Positions 49,733-59,622 are shown, numbered from the stretch's first letter. The stretch: DNA of 64,000 nucleotides from an uncultured Kiloniellaceae bacterium (GCA_947500035.1 CANMQP010000012.1:310001-374000); one strand, 5' to 3'. Made by a program: numbers and translations. The notes: generated from the sequence alone by a model not told the origin.

Positions 49733-51142
49733 CTACCCTGGCCAGTGCCCGGCGCGCTTCGCTGCGACCGCCTCTGCCAGCTCACCTTTCACGCGCTCGA
49801 ACACCGGATCCCAGGCCCCCGCCTCTTCCTGACGGAAGAGTTTCATCGAGGGATACCAGGGCGTGGTCTCGCCTTCGCCCCGATAAAGCCAATAGGTTGC
49901 CTTGTTGAGCAGGTTCCAGATCGGACGACCGAGGGACCCCGCCAGATGGGCGACCGAACTGTCGGTCATGATCACCAGATCCAGCGCTTCGATGACTGCC
50001 GCCGTCTCCGCGAAACTGTCCAGTTTCTCGCCGATGGCTGTCACCACGGCGCCGGCCCCAGCGGTTTCCAGGTCGCCCGACCGCGGGCCCTTCTGCAAGG
50101 CATAGAGATCCACACCCGGCACCTCGGCGAAGGGCAGAAAACTCTCGACGCCGACCGCACGTTTGCGGTTGCCCTTGAAGGTCACGCTGCCCGACCAGAC
50201 GATCCCGACCTTGAAGCGGGTATCCTGGCGCAGCAAGACCCGCGCTTTTTTCCGCGCGTAATCCGGAATATGCAGCCTGGCCGGTGATGGCAGGCTGTCA
50301 TCGGAGACTTTAAAAATTCCCGGCAGCGACATAATCGGCACTTCCAGATCGTAGTCGCCGGCCGCTTCGCCCGGCTCGATCATGCGGTCAATTCCCTCGA
50401 TCTCGGAGAAAAGATCCTGCAGCGGTGCCTTGCACTCCAGGATGACCCGGCCCGCGTCAGGCCCTTCGCCCGCCCGCTCTTTGATCAAGGGGATCAGGCG
50501 GCTGGTCAGAATCGAATCGCCAAAACCTTGCTCGGCAAAAACCAGAAGTCGTTTTCCCTCGAAGACTTCCCCCTGCCAGCGCGGCACGGCCTTTGGACGT
50601 TCCGGAAGATCCCCGGTTTTCCAGCGCGCTTCGTAGGCCGCCCAGCCCTCCTCGAAGCGTCCCAGATGCAGCAACGCGATGGCGCGGTCCCATTGCGGGT
50701 GGGGAGCACCGGGCTTTAAGGCGATAGCGGCTTCCAGCTCGGCCAAGGCTTCTTCGTAACGCGCTGCTTCGCGCAGGGCGATGCCATGGTTGTAGCGGAT
50801 ATTGAAGTCATCGGGCAGAGCCGCCGCGGCGCTGCGATGCGCCGCCAGCGCTTCTTCCAAACGGTCAATATCCTTGAGAGCGTTGCCTAGGTTGCCGGTA
50901 ATACCGGGGTCACCGGGTGCGATCTCCAAGGCACGCTTGTACGCAATAATGGCGACCTCGTAATCGCCTTTCGTGCGCAGGGCGACCCCAAGGTTCCCCC
51001 AGACACCGGCATGCTCAGGCGCTACCTGAAGAACTTTTCGGTATGCCGTGATCGCAAGATCAATACGACCCTGCCGATGCAGCGCCGCTGCCCGGTGAAA
51101 CAACTGATCAGGTGTGATTTCTTGCGCGGTTTCGCTCGCCAT
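49733..51142 (-). CDS. TPR protein with family 9 glycosyltransferase-like domain
   Basis: A 469-residue protein: about five tetratricopeptide repeats over residues 10-180 (AITAYRKVLQVAPEHAGVWGNLG and similar), then a GT9/heptosyltransferase-like domain with LLVFAEQGFGDSILTSRLIP and MTDSSVAHLAGSLGRP, the equivalent of the donor-binding TD(S/T)GxxH site. Such proteins occur next to flagellar or surface glycan genes, but nothing here shows a target. It converges with the deaminase gene and lies downstream of asd. Confidence 0.83.
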   Translation of the reverse strand: MASETAQEITPDQLFHRAAALHRQGRIDLAITAYRKVLQVAPEHAGVWGNLGVALRTKGDYEVAIIAYKRALEIAPGDPGITGNLGNALKDIDRLEEALAAHRSAAAALPDDFNIRYNHGIALREAARYEEALAELEAAIALKPGAPHPQWDRAIALLHLGRFEEGWAAYEARWKTGDLPERPKAVPRWQGEVFEGKRLLVFAEQGFGDSILTSRLIPLIKERAGEGPDAGRVILECKAPLQDLFSEIEGIDRMIEPGEAAGDYDLEVPIMSLPGIFKVSDDSLPSPARLHIPDYARKKARVLLRQDTRFKVGIVWSGSVTFKGNRKRAVGVESFLPFAEVPGVDLYALQKGPRSGDLETAGAGAVVTAIGEKLDSFAETAAVIEALDLVIMTDSSVAHLAGSLGRPIWNLLNKATYWLYRGEGETTPWYPSMKLFRQEEAGAWDPVFERVKGELAEAVAAKRAGHWPG

Positions 51143-51250
51143 AAAACCCTAACACGACTGCTTGAGAGGATGGATCAGTTAACACCGAAGCCTGCATAGC
51201 ACAGCTCGTGGCACCACTGCAGGAATATTCCATCCCCTCTTCATACAGCC

Positions 51251-52267
51251 TTAGCTAAGATGCTCACGCACCAGAAGCTCGGCAATCTGAACCGTGTTCA
51301 ATGCCGCGCCTTTGCGCAGGTTGTCGGAGACCACCCACATGGAAAGCCCGTTATCGACGGTCGGATCGGTCCGGATCCGGCTGACGAAGGTGGCGTCTTC
51401 ACCGGCACATTCGGCAGGCGTGACGTAGCCCTCGTCCTGACGGTGATCGATGACTGTGATACCTTCCTGCTCACGCAGCGCGAGCCGGGCCTGCTTCACT
51501 GAAATCGGCTTCTCGAACTCCATAGTGACCGCTTCACTGTGTCCGACAAAAACCGGAATCCGCACACAGGTCGCGGTCAGCTTGATCGCGGGATCGAGAA
51601 TCTTTTTGGTCTCGACCATCATCTTCCACTCTTCCTTCGTATAGCCGTCTTCCATGAAGCTATCGATGTGCGGAATGGCATTGAAGGCGATCTGCTTGGT
51701 GAACTGCTCTTTCTTCATCGCATCGTTCACGAAAATACCGCGCGTCTGATTGAAGAGCTCATCCATGCCGTCCTTGCCGGCGCCGCTGACCGCCTGGTAG
51801 GTCGAAACCACCACCCGCTTGATCTTGGCCAGCTCATGAAGCGGCTTCATCGCCAGCACCAACTGAATGGTCGAGCAGTTGGGATTGGCGATGATGTTTC
51901 GCTTGGTGTAACCGGCCAGCGCCTTGGGGTTCACCTCCGGCACGATCAGCGGAACATCCGGATCCATGCGGAAATGCGAAGTGTTGTCGATCACCACGGC
52001 CCCGGCCTGTGCGGCTTTCGGGGAATACTCGGCCGAGACCTTCGCGCCCGGTGACGACAGCACGATATCGATACCAGCGAAATCGAAGGTGGCGAGGTTC
52101 TGAACCTTCAGAATGTGATCTTCACCGTAGGAAACTTCGGATCCGGCGGAGCGCTCGGAGGCCAGCGCAACCACTTCGGAGGCCGGAAACTTGCGTTCCG
52201 ACAGCGTCGTCAGAAGTTCCCGTCCAACGGCGCCCGTGGCACCCACTACCGCTACTTTGTAAGCCAT
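51251..52267 (-). CDS. asd: Aspartate-semialdehyde dehydrogenase
   Basis: A 338-residue enzyme that reduces aspartyl phosphate on the way to lysine, threonine, methionine and diaminopimelate. VVGATGAVGRELLTTL binds NADPH, the active-site Cys131 lies in NIIANPNCSTIQL, and VPVFVGHSEAV holds the catalytic histidine region. In alphaproteobacteria asd often follows leuCDB, as here. Confidence 0.96.
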   Translation of the reverse strand: MAYKVAVVGATGAVGRELLTTLSERKFPASEVVALASERSAGSEVSYGEDHILKVQNLATFDFAGIDIVLSSPGAKVSAEYSPKAAQAGAVVIDNTSHFRMDPDVPLIVPEVNPKALAGYTKRNIIANPNCSTIQLVLAMKPLHELAKIKRVVVSTYQAVSGAGKDGMDELFNQTRGIFVNDAMKKEQFTKQIAFNAIPHIDSFMEDGYTKEEWKMMVETKKILDPAIKLTATCVRIPVFVGHSEAVTMEFEKPISVKQARLALREQEGITVIDHRQDEGYVTPAECAGEDATFVSRIRTDPTVDNGLSMWVVSDNLRKGAALNTVQIAELLVREHLS

Positions 52268-52398
52268 ATCTAATATCTACCAACTTGATCAATCTCGATT
52301 TCCGGCGTTGAATTAAGCGGGATCGAGCAAATATGCAAGGTAACCAGAGCGGCAAACCGGCCAAATGACCCGAAAGCTCCCTGGAAAGTGAAGAAACC

Positions 52399-52728
52399 AT
52401 GGCGGAACGCAGTCCCGACTATCGCGCTTTCTGGCCCCGCTATCTTGCGGAACACAGCAAACCTGCCACCCAACTGCTCCATGCGGTGGGCACGGGACTG
52501 GGTCTGGTCGTACTGCTGATTGCGATTTTCACGAGCAACTGGTGGCTGCTGCCGCTGGCCCTGGTGGCGGGCTATGCTTTCGCCTGGATCGCTCATGCCA
52601 TGGTCGAGCGGAACACACCGACGACCTTTACCCATCCCTGGTGGTCGTTCATCAGCGATTTCCGCATGTTCGCGCTGTTCCTGACCGGCCGCCTGGGCCG
52701 CGAACGGGCGCGCTACAATCTCGATTAA
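52399..52728 (+). CDS. DUF962/Mpo1-like membrane protein
   Basis: A 109-residue protein with two hydrophobic helices and the DUF962 pattern: YLAEHSKPATQLLHAVGTGLGL near the start, then AHAMVERNTPTTFTHPWWSFISDFRMF. Yeast Mpo1 of this family is an iron-dependent 2-hydroxy fatty-acid dioxygenase; the histidine set (H19, H28, and the later HAMVERN...HPWW) is kept. It is divergent from asd and is followed by the palindromic element at 52735-52832. Confidence 0.8.
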   Translation: MAERSPDYRAFWPRYLAEHSKPATQLLHAVGTGLGLVVLLIAIFTSNWWLLPLALVAGYAFAWIAHAMVERNTPTTFTHPWWSFISDFRMFALFLTGRLGRERARYNLD

Positions 52729-52734
52729 AGTGAA

Positions 52735-52832
52735 TTGCGTTTGAGTCATCGCAGAAATTCTCAAAAATCGCGTTCGAGATCAGCAATTTGCTGATCGAGA
52801 GGCAGTGAATTTTTGAGCCGGTTTGAACGCAA
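52735..52832. repeat. Nested palindromic element
   Basis: Three inverted repeats share one centre: TTGCGTT (52735-52741) with AACGCAA (52826-52832), CTCAAAAAT (52760-52768) with ATTTTTGAG (52809-52817), and GATCAGCAA (52778-52786) with TTGCTGATC (52788-52796). The layout resembles a palindromic intergenic repeat or a small MITE. No second copy was noticed in this window. Confidence 0.65.
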
Positions 52833-52894
52833 ATTACTCTTAGTCATTTTCTATCATCCTCATTCTGTTTTCAGTCCATTTCGCTCTGGTTCTG

Positions 52895-52940
52895 TAACGG
52901 GCCGAAAACAAAAAAAGGCCGCCTCATGGGCGGCCCGTTA
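52895..52940 (-). terminator. Intrinsic terminator with overlapping second hairpin
   Basis: On the minus strand GGCCGCC-type arms (52935-52929 and 52923-52917) form a stem followed by seven T residues, which ends the small gene at 52963. A longer repeat, TAACGGGCCG with CGGCCCGTTA (52895-52904 and 52931-52940), shares bases with it, so only one can form. Confidence 0.7.
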
Positions 52941-52962
52941 CCAATACCCTGAAGCACAGTGG

Positions 52963-53175
52963 TCAGTTCGCCTTAGTCTCCGGTTTCAGAGTCATGGGCG
53001 CTGAGCCAGTAGTGGTGGTAGTGGTAGTCGGAATCAGGGTTTGCGCGGTCTGAGTCTCGATTTGAGCTTCGTTTTCAACGGATTTCATTCCGCTGCAGGC
53101 ATAGACCGCCGCAGGCGCAACCAGGAACGCAGCCAGAGTCAGGGCGACCGCAGGAACTGCAACTGTCTTTCTCAT
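52963..53175 (-). CDS. Small exported protein, Thr-rich
   Basis: A 70-residue protein with a signal peptide (MRKTVAVPAVALTLAAFLVAPAAVYA). Cleavage is expected before CSGMKS; the cysteine there could be lipidated, though the lipobox is weak. The mature part has a seven-threonine run, coded by repeated ACC/ACT codons, that may vary in length. AGGAG lies eight bases before ATG 53175, and a terminator follows. Function unknown. Confidence 0.65.
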   Translation of the reverse strand: MRKTVAVPAVALTLAAFLVAPAAVYACSGMKSVENEAQIETQTAQTLIPTTTTTTTGSAPMTLKPETKAN

Positions 53176-53266
53176 CAATCCGTCTCCTAATTTGGTTCGC
53201 AACCGCAGCAAGACTACGCGTGATCGCTCTTGACGTCAATTCAGGCTTTGATCTTCACATAATCCG

Positions 53267-54379
53267 CTATGCAGCCAGGTGGTCCAGCGCACTCAGGACC
53301 GCATCGCCCATGCCCGTCGTCGAGACCATGGTCGCGCCCGGTGCAACGATATCACCGGTCCGCTTGCCTTCATTCAGGACGTTCTTCACCGCCGTCTCGA
53401 TCAGATCGGCATCCTCACCCAGATCGAAGGAATAGCGCAGCATCATGGCGAAGCTGAGCAGGGTCGCCAGCGGGTTGGCCTTGTCTTCGCCTGCGATATC
53501 CGGGGCGGAGCCGTGGACCGGCTCGTACATGGCCTTGCGGCGGCCGGTCTCGTCGATATCGCCCAGCGAGGCCGACGGCAGCATACCGAGCGAACCGGTC
53601 AGCATGGCCGCTGTGTCGGACAGCATGTCGCCGAAGAGGTTGTCCGTGACGATCACGTCGAACTGCTTGGGCGCGCGCACCAGCTGCATGGAGCAGTTGT
53701 CCGCATACATGTGCGACAGCTCCACGTCGTCAAATTCGGCCGCGTGCAGCTTGGTCACCTCTTCGCGCCAAAGCACGCCGGATTCCATCACATTGGCCTT
53801 CTCGACCGAACAGACCCGGTTATCGCGTTTACGCGCCAGATCGAAGGCGACCGCCGCCACGCGCTTGATTTCCGAGGTCGTGTAGACCTGGGTGTTGATA
53901 CCCCGGCGTTCGCCGCTCGGCAGATCTTCGATGCCACGGGGCTCGCCGAAGTAGACACCGCCGGTCAGCTCACGGACGATCATGATGTCCAGGCCGGATA
54001 CGATCTCCGGCTTCAGGGTCGAGGCATCGACCAGCGCGTCGAAACAGAGCGCCGGGCGCAGGTTGGCGAAAAGCTGCATTTCCTTGCGCAGGCGCAGCAG
54101 GCCGCGTTCCGGCTTGATGTTGAAATCCAGGTTATCCCACTGGGGCCCGCCGACCGCGCCAAGCAGTACGGCATCCACATTCATGGCCTTTTCCATGGTG
54201 GCATCCGCCAGCGGCACTCCGTGCGCGTCGATCGCGGCCCCGCCGACCAGGTCTTCCTCCAGATCGAAGCGAACCGCCTGGCGCTTGTCGAACCAATCGA
54301 CCACCCGGCGCACTTCGCGCATCACCTCGGGACCGATGCCGTCACCCGGAAGAACCAGAAGCTTTTTATTGGAAGCCAT
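53267..54379 (-). CDS. leuB: 3-isopropylmalate dehydrogenase
   Basis: A 370-residue decarboxylating dehydrogenase. The opening [18 protein letters not shown], the arginine-rich substrate helix [14 protein letters not shown] and the metal site [20 protein letters not shown] match the family, as does [18 protein letters not shown]. Third gene of leuCDB, 90 bases after leuD. Confidence 0.97.
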   Translation of the reverse strand: MASNKKLLVLPGDGIGPEVMREVRRVVDWFDKRQAVRFDLEEDLVGGAAIDAHGVPLADATMEKAMNVDAVLLGAVGGPQWDNLDFNIKPERGLLRLRKEMQLFANLRPALCFDALVDASTLKPEIVSGLDIMIVRELTGGVYFGEPRGIEDLPSGERRGINTQVYTTSEIKRVAAVAFDLARKRDNRVCSVEKANVMESGVLWREEVTKLHAAEFDDVELSHMYADNCSMQLVRAPKQFDVIVTDNLFGDMLSDTAAMLTGSLGMLPSASLGDIDETGRRKAMYEPVHGSAPDIAGEDKANPLATLLSFAMMLRYSFDLGEDADLIETAVKNVLNEGKRTGDIVAPGATMVSTTGMGDAVLSALDHLAA

Positions 54380-54469
54380 GAATCAGATATTCCCCACTGC
54401 AATCTTGATAGGAGCGCGCCGCCGAAGCTTTCAGGCCGCAGCGCGTAAGCTTATTGATGTCTGTTTAGA

Positions 54470-55072
54470 CTAGGCCCAGGGCTGCGAGAGCTTGCGGCGC
54501 TCCTCGAAGCTGTCGATCTTCTCACCCTTCGCCATGGTCAGGCCGATATCGTCCAGGCCGTTCATCAGGCAATGCTTGCGGAAGGCGTCGATCTCGAAAG
54601 AGACTGTGCCGCCGTCCGGCCCGGTGATTTCCTGCTTCTCCAGATCGACGGTGATCACCGCGTTGGAACCGCGGCCGGCATCGTCCATCAGCAGGTCCAC
54701 TTGCTCCTGCGGCAGGGCGATCGGCAGAATGCCGTTCTTGAAGCAGTTGTTGTAGAAGATGTCCGCGAAACTCGGCGCGATGATGCAGCGGATGCCCGCG
54801 TCCAGCAGCGCCCAGGGGGCATGCTCACGGGAAGAGCCGCAGCCGAAGTTGTCGCCCGTGACCAGGATCTGGGCGTCTTTATAAGCCGGCTCGTCCAGTA
54901 CGAAGTCCTTGGCGTTACCCTGCTCATCCGTGCGCAGCTCGTAGAAGAGCCCTTCGCTCAGGCCGGTGCGCTTGATGGTCTTCAGGAACTGCTTCGGGAT
55001 GATCATATCGGTGTCGATATTGACCAGGGGCAGCGGCGCGGCGGTGGCGGTCAGCTTGTCGAATTTATCCAT
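54470..55072 (-). CDS. leuD: 3-isopropylmalate dehydratase small subunit
   Basis: A 200-residue swivel-domain subunit that pairs with LeuC. The [14 protein letters not shown] and [16 protein letters not shown] blocks are characteristic. It starts 21 bases after the leuC stop. Confidence 0.97.
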   Translation of the reverse strand: MDKFDKLTATAAPLPLVNIDTDMIIPKQFLKTIKRTGLSEGLFYELRTDEQGNAKDFVLDEPAYKDAQILVTGDNFGCGSSREHAPWALLDAGIRCIIAPSFADIFYNNCFKNGILPIALPQEQVDLLMDDAGRGSNAVITVDLEKQEITGPDGGTVSFEIDAFRKHCLMNGLDDIGLTMAKGEKIDSFEERRKLSQPWA

Positions 55073-55093
55073 GACTTTGTCCTTATTCCCCGC

Positions 55094-56500
55094 TTAGCTC
55101 AGTTCACGCACATCTGTAATGCGTCCGGTCACGGCAGCCGCTGCGGCCATGCCCGGACTCACCAGATGGGTGCGTCCGCCGCGGCCCTGGCGGCCTTCGA
55201 AGTTCCGGTTGGAGGTCGAGGCGCAGCGCTCGCCCGGAGCCAGCTTATCGGCGTTCATGGCCAGACACATGGAACATCCGGGCTCCCGCCAGTCGAAACC
55301 GGCCTCGATAAAGATCTGGTCCAGCCCTTCTTCCTCGGCCTGGTTCTTCACCAGTCCGGAGCCGGGCACGATCATCGCCCGCACATTCTCGGCCACCTTG
55401 CGGCCCTTGGCCACGGCGGCCACCTCGCGCAGATCCTCGATCCGGCCATTGGTGCAGGAACCGATGAAGACCGTGTCGATGGGCACTTCGCTGATCGGTG
55501 TACCCGCGGTCAGGCCCATGTAGTCCAGCGAACGCTCAATGGCGCTGCGCTTGTTCTCGTCCGGCGCGGCATCCGGGCCGGGGATCGCGGCGGAGACCGG
55601 AATCACGTCTTCCGGGCTGGTGCCCCAGGTGACCTGCGGCTCGATATCGGCGGCCTTCAGGACGATTTCCTTGTCGTAAGTCGCGCCTTCATCCGACGGC
55701 AGGGTCTTCCAATAGGCCAAAGCCTGCTCCCAGGCCCCGGCCTTTGGCGCCATGGGCCGGCCCATGATGTATTCAAAGGTCTTCTCGTCCGGCGCAATGA
55801 GTCCCGCGCGCGCGCCGCCCTCAATCGACATGTTGCAGACCGTCATGCGGCCTTCCATGGAGAGATCGCGGATAGCCTCACCGGCGTATTCGATGACGTA
55901 GCCGGTGCCGCCCGCGGTGCCAATCTTGCCGATGATCGCCAGCACCATGTCCTTCGCGGTCACGCCGACCGGCAGCTTGCCCTCGACCGTGATGCGCATG
56001 TTCTTGGCGGGTTTCTGGATCAGCGTCTGGGTCGCCAGGACGTGTTCGACCTCGGAGGTCCCGATACCAAAGGCCAGCGAGCCGAAGGCGCCGTGGGTGG
56101 CCGTGTGGCTGTCGCCGCAGACGATGGTCATGCCCGGCAGGGTGAAGCCCTGCTCCGGCCCGATGATGTGCACGACACCCTGGCGCACGTCGTCCATGCC
56201 GAAGAGCGGCACGCCGAACTCGTCGCAGTTCTTGCTGAGCTGCTCGACCTGAATGCGGCTTTCCTCGTCGTCGATGCCCTGCGCCCGGCCCGAGGTCGGG
56301 ACGTTGTGATCGGGCACCGCGAGGGTGGCCTCGGGGCGGCGGACGGTCCGGCCGGTCATGCGCAGACCCTCGAAGGCCTGCGGGCTGGTGACTTCATGAA
56401 CCAGGTGACGATCGATATAGATCAGACAAGTGCCGTCATCCTGACGGTCGACCAGATGGCTATCCCAGATCTTATCGAACAGGGTGCGTGGTGCGGGCAT
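55094..56500 (-). CDS. leuC: 3-isopropylmalate dehydratase large subunit
   Basis: A 468-residue aconitase-family subunit. Cluster ligands lie in [15 protein letters not shown] and in the CSMC pair of [38 protein letters not shown] is also diagnostic. First gene of the operon, with a long hairpin 47-94 bases upstream of the ATG. Confidence 0.98.
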   Translation of the reverse strand: MPAPRTLFDKIWDSHLVDRQDDGTCLIYIDRHLVHEVTSPQAFEGLRMTGRTVRRPEATLAVPDHNVPTSGRAQGIDDEESRIQVEQLSKNCDEFGVPLFGMDDVRQGVVHIIGPEQGFTLPGMTIVCGDSHTATHGAFGSLAFGIGTSEVEHVLATQTLIQKPAKNMRITVEGKLPVGVTAKDMVLAIIGKIGTAGGTGYVIEYAGEAIRDLSMEGRMTVCNMSIEGGARAGLIAPDEKTFEYIMGRPMAPKAGAWEQALAYWKTLPSDEGATYDKEIVLKAADIEPQVTWGTSPEDVIPVSAAIPGPDAAPDENKRSAIERSLDYMGLTAGTPISEVPIDTVFIGSCTNGRIEDLREVAAVAKGRKVAENVRAMIVPGSGLVKNQAEEEGLDQIFIEAGFDWREPGCSMCLAMNADKLAPGERCASTSNRNFEGRQGRGGRTHLVSPGMAAAAAVTGRITDVRELS

Positions 56501-56546
56501 CGTGCTTCTTCCTTCTTCGGCCGGGCTGTGCCCTGGCCACTCCCTT

Positions 56547-56594
56547 GAGTCTGATCGTTATTCTTTGCGGAAAAGAATAACGTGAATCAGCCTC
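56547..56594 (-). promoter_or_regulatory. Long leader hairpin or operator upstream of leuC
   Basis: CGTTATTCTTT (56556-56566) and AAAGAATAACG (56572-56582) form 11 perfect pairs around five bases; CTGAT/ATCAG and GAG/CTC extend the stem across a 3-base bulge. No T-tract follows, so an operator or a stability element is likelier than a terminator. Confidence 0.5.
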
Positions 56595-56798
56595 TCATTA
56601 GACAACTTAGGGCGCGAACCGCGCTCTGGGAGACCAGGTTCCCCACAGCCCTTTCCAGGGCGACCCACCTCAGGCCGGGGCACGCGCAGGTCTCACGCTA
56701 TTCTCATTGAGGCGCCGGAGAATAGCCACTTCGCCAGCCCGGGAAAAGTCTTACTGTAAAGGAATGGCGCATAGCAGGCATTCGGTGAGGTACGACTA

Positions 56799-57296
56799 CT
56801 AGATATAAGCAAGAAACCGTCCGCAAAGGATGACCGTCAGCCACAGCAGGATGGAGAACCCGCCCGCCAGTTTGAGCCACGTTCGGATCAGCGGACCTTC
56901 GGAGACCTTGGCCTCTTGCCATTCGGCGGACCTACGCAGCAGGAGCGCATTCGCAACGGCCAGGGCGACGAACAGGAGCTTCACCTGAAACAGTGGGGTC
57001 GCCGCATATTTCGCGGCGCTGACGGAGAACAGCAGCAGTCCGGTGATGATGGAAAGCGTCAGCCCTCCAATCGCGACCGGCAGCAAAACGCGGCTCAGCG
57101 TTTTAACGGGTATGGCGGACCAGACACCCAGGAGCCGCAGATCGAGCGGTAAGATGGCCCCGAACAGCATGGCCAGGCCCAGGATGTGGGCGGCATTGAC
57201 GATGGGGTAAACCCAGCGTGAGGTGCGCAAAGCCGCAGGCAGGGCCATGTTCTGGAGCGCTGTCAGAGCCTCGAGGGCCGTCGCCCAGACCTCCAT
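56799..57296 (-). CDS. DUF6644-like membrane protein
   Basis: A 165-residue protein with four hydrophobic helices. The ALRTSRWVYPIVNAAHILGLAMLFGAILPLDLRLLG block, with His and Asp in the membrane, is typical of the DUF6644 group. Such proteins are sometimes placed near DUF6152 genes, as here. Function unknown; the histidine and arginine/aspartate pattern could bind heme or a quinone, but that is speculation. Confidence 0.65.
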   Translation of the reverse strand: MEVWATALEALTALQNMALPAALRTSRWVYPIVNAAHILGLAMLFGAILPLDLRLLGVWSAIPVKTLSRVLLPVAIGGLTLSIITGLLLFSVSAAKYAATPLFQVKLLFVALAVANALLLRRSAEWQEAKVSEGPLIRTWLKLAGGFSILLWLTVILCGRFLAYI

Positions 57297-57354
57297 CGCT
57301 TACCGCTTCGCCGAAGCGGTTTTCTGCCCGCAGCCGGATCGTCCGTCCACAGCT

Positions 57355-57735
57355 TCAGTCCCGGTTCGGATAGAGGTCATAGAGCTGGCCATCAATGGTG
57401 ACTCGCTCGGCTTTCATCAGTTTTTGCTCCGGATCCTCGGACCGCTGTCCCGAAACGGTCACTTCAGTGCCCACCGCGAACATCTCGTCTTTCAGTCCGG
57501 CCCGCTCGTTGCGCCAGGGCTGGCCGACCTCCACCGTCCAGATTTCCCCCTCGGCATCCACCGTCAGAACGCCGTGCGGGTTGCCGAGCTGCGCGGCCTG
57601 GATCAGACCAACCAGCTCGAAGTTGCCGTCCTCTGTCCAGCGCCAGCCATGGTGCGCCATGGCGGCGGGTGCACCCAAAGCCGCCAATCCGACCGTGATG
57701 CCGCTGCCAACGAGAAAGCTCCGTCTTGTGACCAT
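57355..57735 (-). CDS. DUF6152-like exported protein with Tat signal
   Basis: A 126-residue protein with a twin-arginine signal (TRRSFLVGSG...AMAHHGW) and a small beta-barrel-like body with TEDGNFELVGLIQAAQLGNPHGVLTV. The Tat signal implies export of a folded or cofactor-loaded form. It lies 58 bases before the DUF6644 gene on the same strand, so the two probably form an operon. Function unknown. Confidence 0.7.
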   Translation of the reverse strand: MVTRRSFLVGSGITVGLAALGAPAAMAHHGWRWTEDGNFELVGLIQAAQLGNPHGVLTVDAEGEIWTVEVGQPWRNERAGLKDEMFAVGTEVTVSGQRSEDPEQKLMKAERVTIDGQLYDLYPNRD

Positions 57736-57943
57736 GGGTCAGACTCTCCTATGTGTAAGCACTCAGCACGCCCTGCAATACGATATGATACGCGATGATG
57801 CCTCTCCAAGGGCTATCTGACCTGCACGCGCTCTTGGCTGCGTTAAATCCAACGCTCCGCGCCTGCGGAACGTCTCACGGCAACAGCCATTTGCGGCCCG
57901 CCCCCTCCCTGTGACATTCTCGCCAAGACAAAACCAAACCCAC

Positions 57944-58828
57944 ATGGCAACCACTATGTTCGAGAGTTTTAAACAGGAACGGATTGATACCGGCGAGGTT
58001 GAGATCAACCTGCGCAGGGGTGGGAACGGACCGCCGTTACTGCTGCTGCACGGTTATCCCCAAACCCACGTCATGTGGCATGGCGTGGCCCCTTTGCTGG
58101 CGCAGAACTTCACCGTGGTCTGCGCGGATCTGAGAGGCTACGGGCAGAGCAGCAAGCCCGCGGGTGAGGCAGATCACTCGACCTACTCCAAGCGCGCCAT
58201 GGCGGCGGATATGGTGCGGGTCATGGAGCACCTGGGCTATACCAGCTTCCGGGTTGCCGGGCATGACCGGGGCGGGCGGGTGACCCACCGGCTCTGCCTC
58301 GACTGGCCCTACCATGTGGAGCGCGCGGCGGTGCTGGATATCGTGCCGACCCATAAGGTTTTTACGACAACCAACCAGGCGGTTTCCACCGGCTATTACC
58401 ACTGGTTCTTTCTGATCCAGCCCAACGGCCTGCCCGAGCGCATGATCGGCCAGGATCCGGACTATTACCTGCAGGAGAAGCTGGCACGCTGGTCGGCCCT
58501 GAAGGAGAACTTCGCGCCGGAAGCGGTCGAGGCCTACCAGCGCGCCTTTCGGGACCCGGCCTGCATCCATGCGACCTGTGAGGACTACCGCGCCGCAGCC
58601 TCGATCGATCTGGAGCATGACGAGGCGGATATTCAGAAGAAAGTGGGTTGCCCCCTGCTGGTGCTCTGGGGGCTGCGCGGCCTGATGCACGAGAATTACG
58701 ACGTACCGGCCACCTGGCGCGAGCGCGCCAGCGACGTCACCGCCAAGGGCATCGACTGCGGCCACTTTATTCCGGAGGAACGACCCCTGGAGACCCTGGA
58801 CGCGCTCTCTAATTTCTTTGCGGAGTAA
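57944..58828 (+). CDS. Alpha/beta hydrolase, haloacetate-dehalogenase-like
   Basis: A hydrolase of about 294 residues. Nucleophile Asp108 sits in AGHDRGGRV, with Arg109 and Arg112 as in fluoroacetate dehalogenases, where these arginines hold the carboxylate; catalytic His274 lies in DCGHFIPEE. The HGYPQTHVMW and ADLRGYGQSSKP blocks also match. An aspartate in place of serine as nucleophile separates it from esterases. The start is not marked by a clear ribosome-binding site; ATG 57944, ATG 57956 or GTG 57911 are possible. Epoxide hydrolase is the main alternative. Confidence 0.78.
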   Translation: MATTMFESFKQERIDTGEVEINLRRGGNGPPLLLLHGYPQTHVMWHGVAPLLAQNFTVVCADLRGYGQSSKPAGEADHSTYSKRAMAADMVRVMEHLGYTSFRVAGHDRGGRVTHRLCLDWPYHVERAAVLDIVPTHKVFTTTNQAVSTGYYHWFFLIQPNGLPERMIGQDPDYYLQEKLARWSALKENFAPEAVEAYQRAFRDPACIHATCEDYRAAASIDLEHDEADIQKKVGCPLLVLWGLRGLMHENYDVPATWRERASDVTAKGIDCGHFIPEERPLETLDALSNFFAE

Positions 58829-58936
58829 AATGGCACCACCTGGAGTGCGGGAGCGGCACTGGCCTTCAAGATAAATCCGGGTTCAAGTGCGGGAATCGCA
58901 GCAACCTCACTTCCGACCTGAAACACCGGACGCTAG

Positions 58937-59425
58937 ATGCCTCGCAACATCACTCTCCGCCTCGCGACGACCGAAGATTGCCCCGCCCTTAGCCGGCTCG
59001 CACTGAGCTCAAAGGCCCACTGGGGTTACGACGACGCTTTTATCAAAGCCTGCGTCCCGGCCCTGACTGTCACACCCGACCTGCTGGCGGCCCATCACGT
59101 GGTTATTGCCGAAAGAGCCTCGGACGACGGATCGGACAAGGCGCCGACGCCCTTAGGCTTCTACGCCCTCTCGAAAGCACGCCCGCAAGCGGAAGTCGAA
59201 TGCTGCTTCGTTGATCCTGCAGCCATCGGCAGTGGTGTCGGTGGATTGCTGTGGCGGGATATGGAGGTCTTTGCGCGGGCGAGCGGCGTGACCGGCTTAA
59301 CTTTGGCCGCAGACCCGAACGCGGTTGGATTTTACCGGCACATGGGCATGGAAGAGGCCGGTTTTAAGCCCTCAAATGTCTTCGGACCGGACCGCCCGCT
59401 TCCGCTGCTGAAGAAAGCTCTCTAA
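58937..59425 (+). CDS. GNAT family N-acetyltransferase
   Basis: A 162-residue acyltransferase. The N-terminal LRLATTEDCPALSRLALSSKAHWGY and the acetyl-CoA loop region PAAIGSGVGGLLWRDMEVFARA match GNAT proteins; it ends with the common HMGMEEAGFKPS block. The substrate is unknown. It lies 108 bases after the hydrolase gene on the same strand. Confidence 0.85.
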   Translation: MPRNITLRLATTEDCPALSRLALSSKAHWGYDDAFIKACVPALTVTPDLLAAHHVVIAERASDDGSDKAPTPLGFYALSKARPQAEVECCFVDPAAIGSGVGGLLWRDMEVFARASGVTGLTLAADPNAVGFYRHMGMEEAGFKPSNVFGPDRPLPLLKKAL

Positions 59426-59468
59426 CAAAGCATCGCGCGAGAACGACCGATTCCGAATGACGGCCTCG

Positions 59469-59505
59469 GAAACGAAATCTTAACAATAACACAACCTATA
59501 GTATG
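59469..59505 (+). promoter_or_regulatory. Element duplicated upstream of both DUF898 genes (copy 1)
   Basis: Starts GAAACGAAATC and ends CTATAGTATG. It agrees at 31 of 37 positions with the segment at 60924-60960. The ATAGT part looks like a -10 element. Distance to the start codon is 118 bases. Confidence 0.5.
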
Positions 59506-59622
59506 TCCGCCGGCCCTGCGCTTGGCAGGACCCATTGACGGTATCCTGTTGGCGGCTTTCAAAGATGAGCCTGCCTGGCCGGTCGTTGCATAGTTTCCGT
59601 AACCGAGGTGAGGCGCTCCGCC

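Noticed and set aside
53279-56548. Long plus-strand frames across leuB, leuD and leuC
   Set aside because: Antisense shadows of the leu operon, His- and Gly-rich with no recognisable family.
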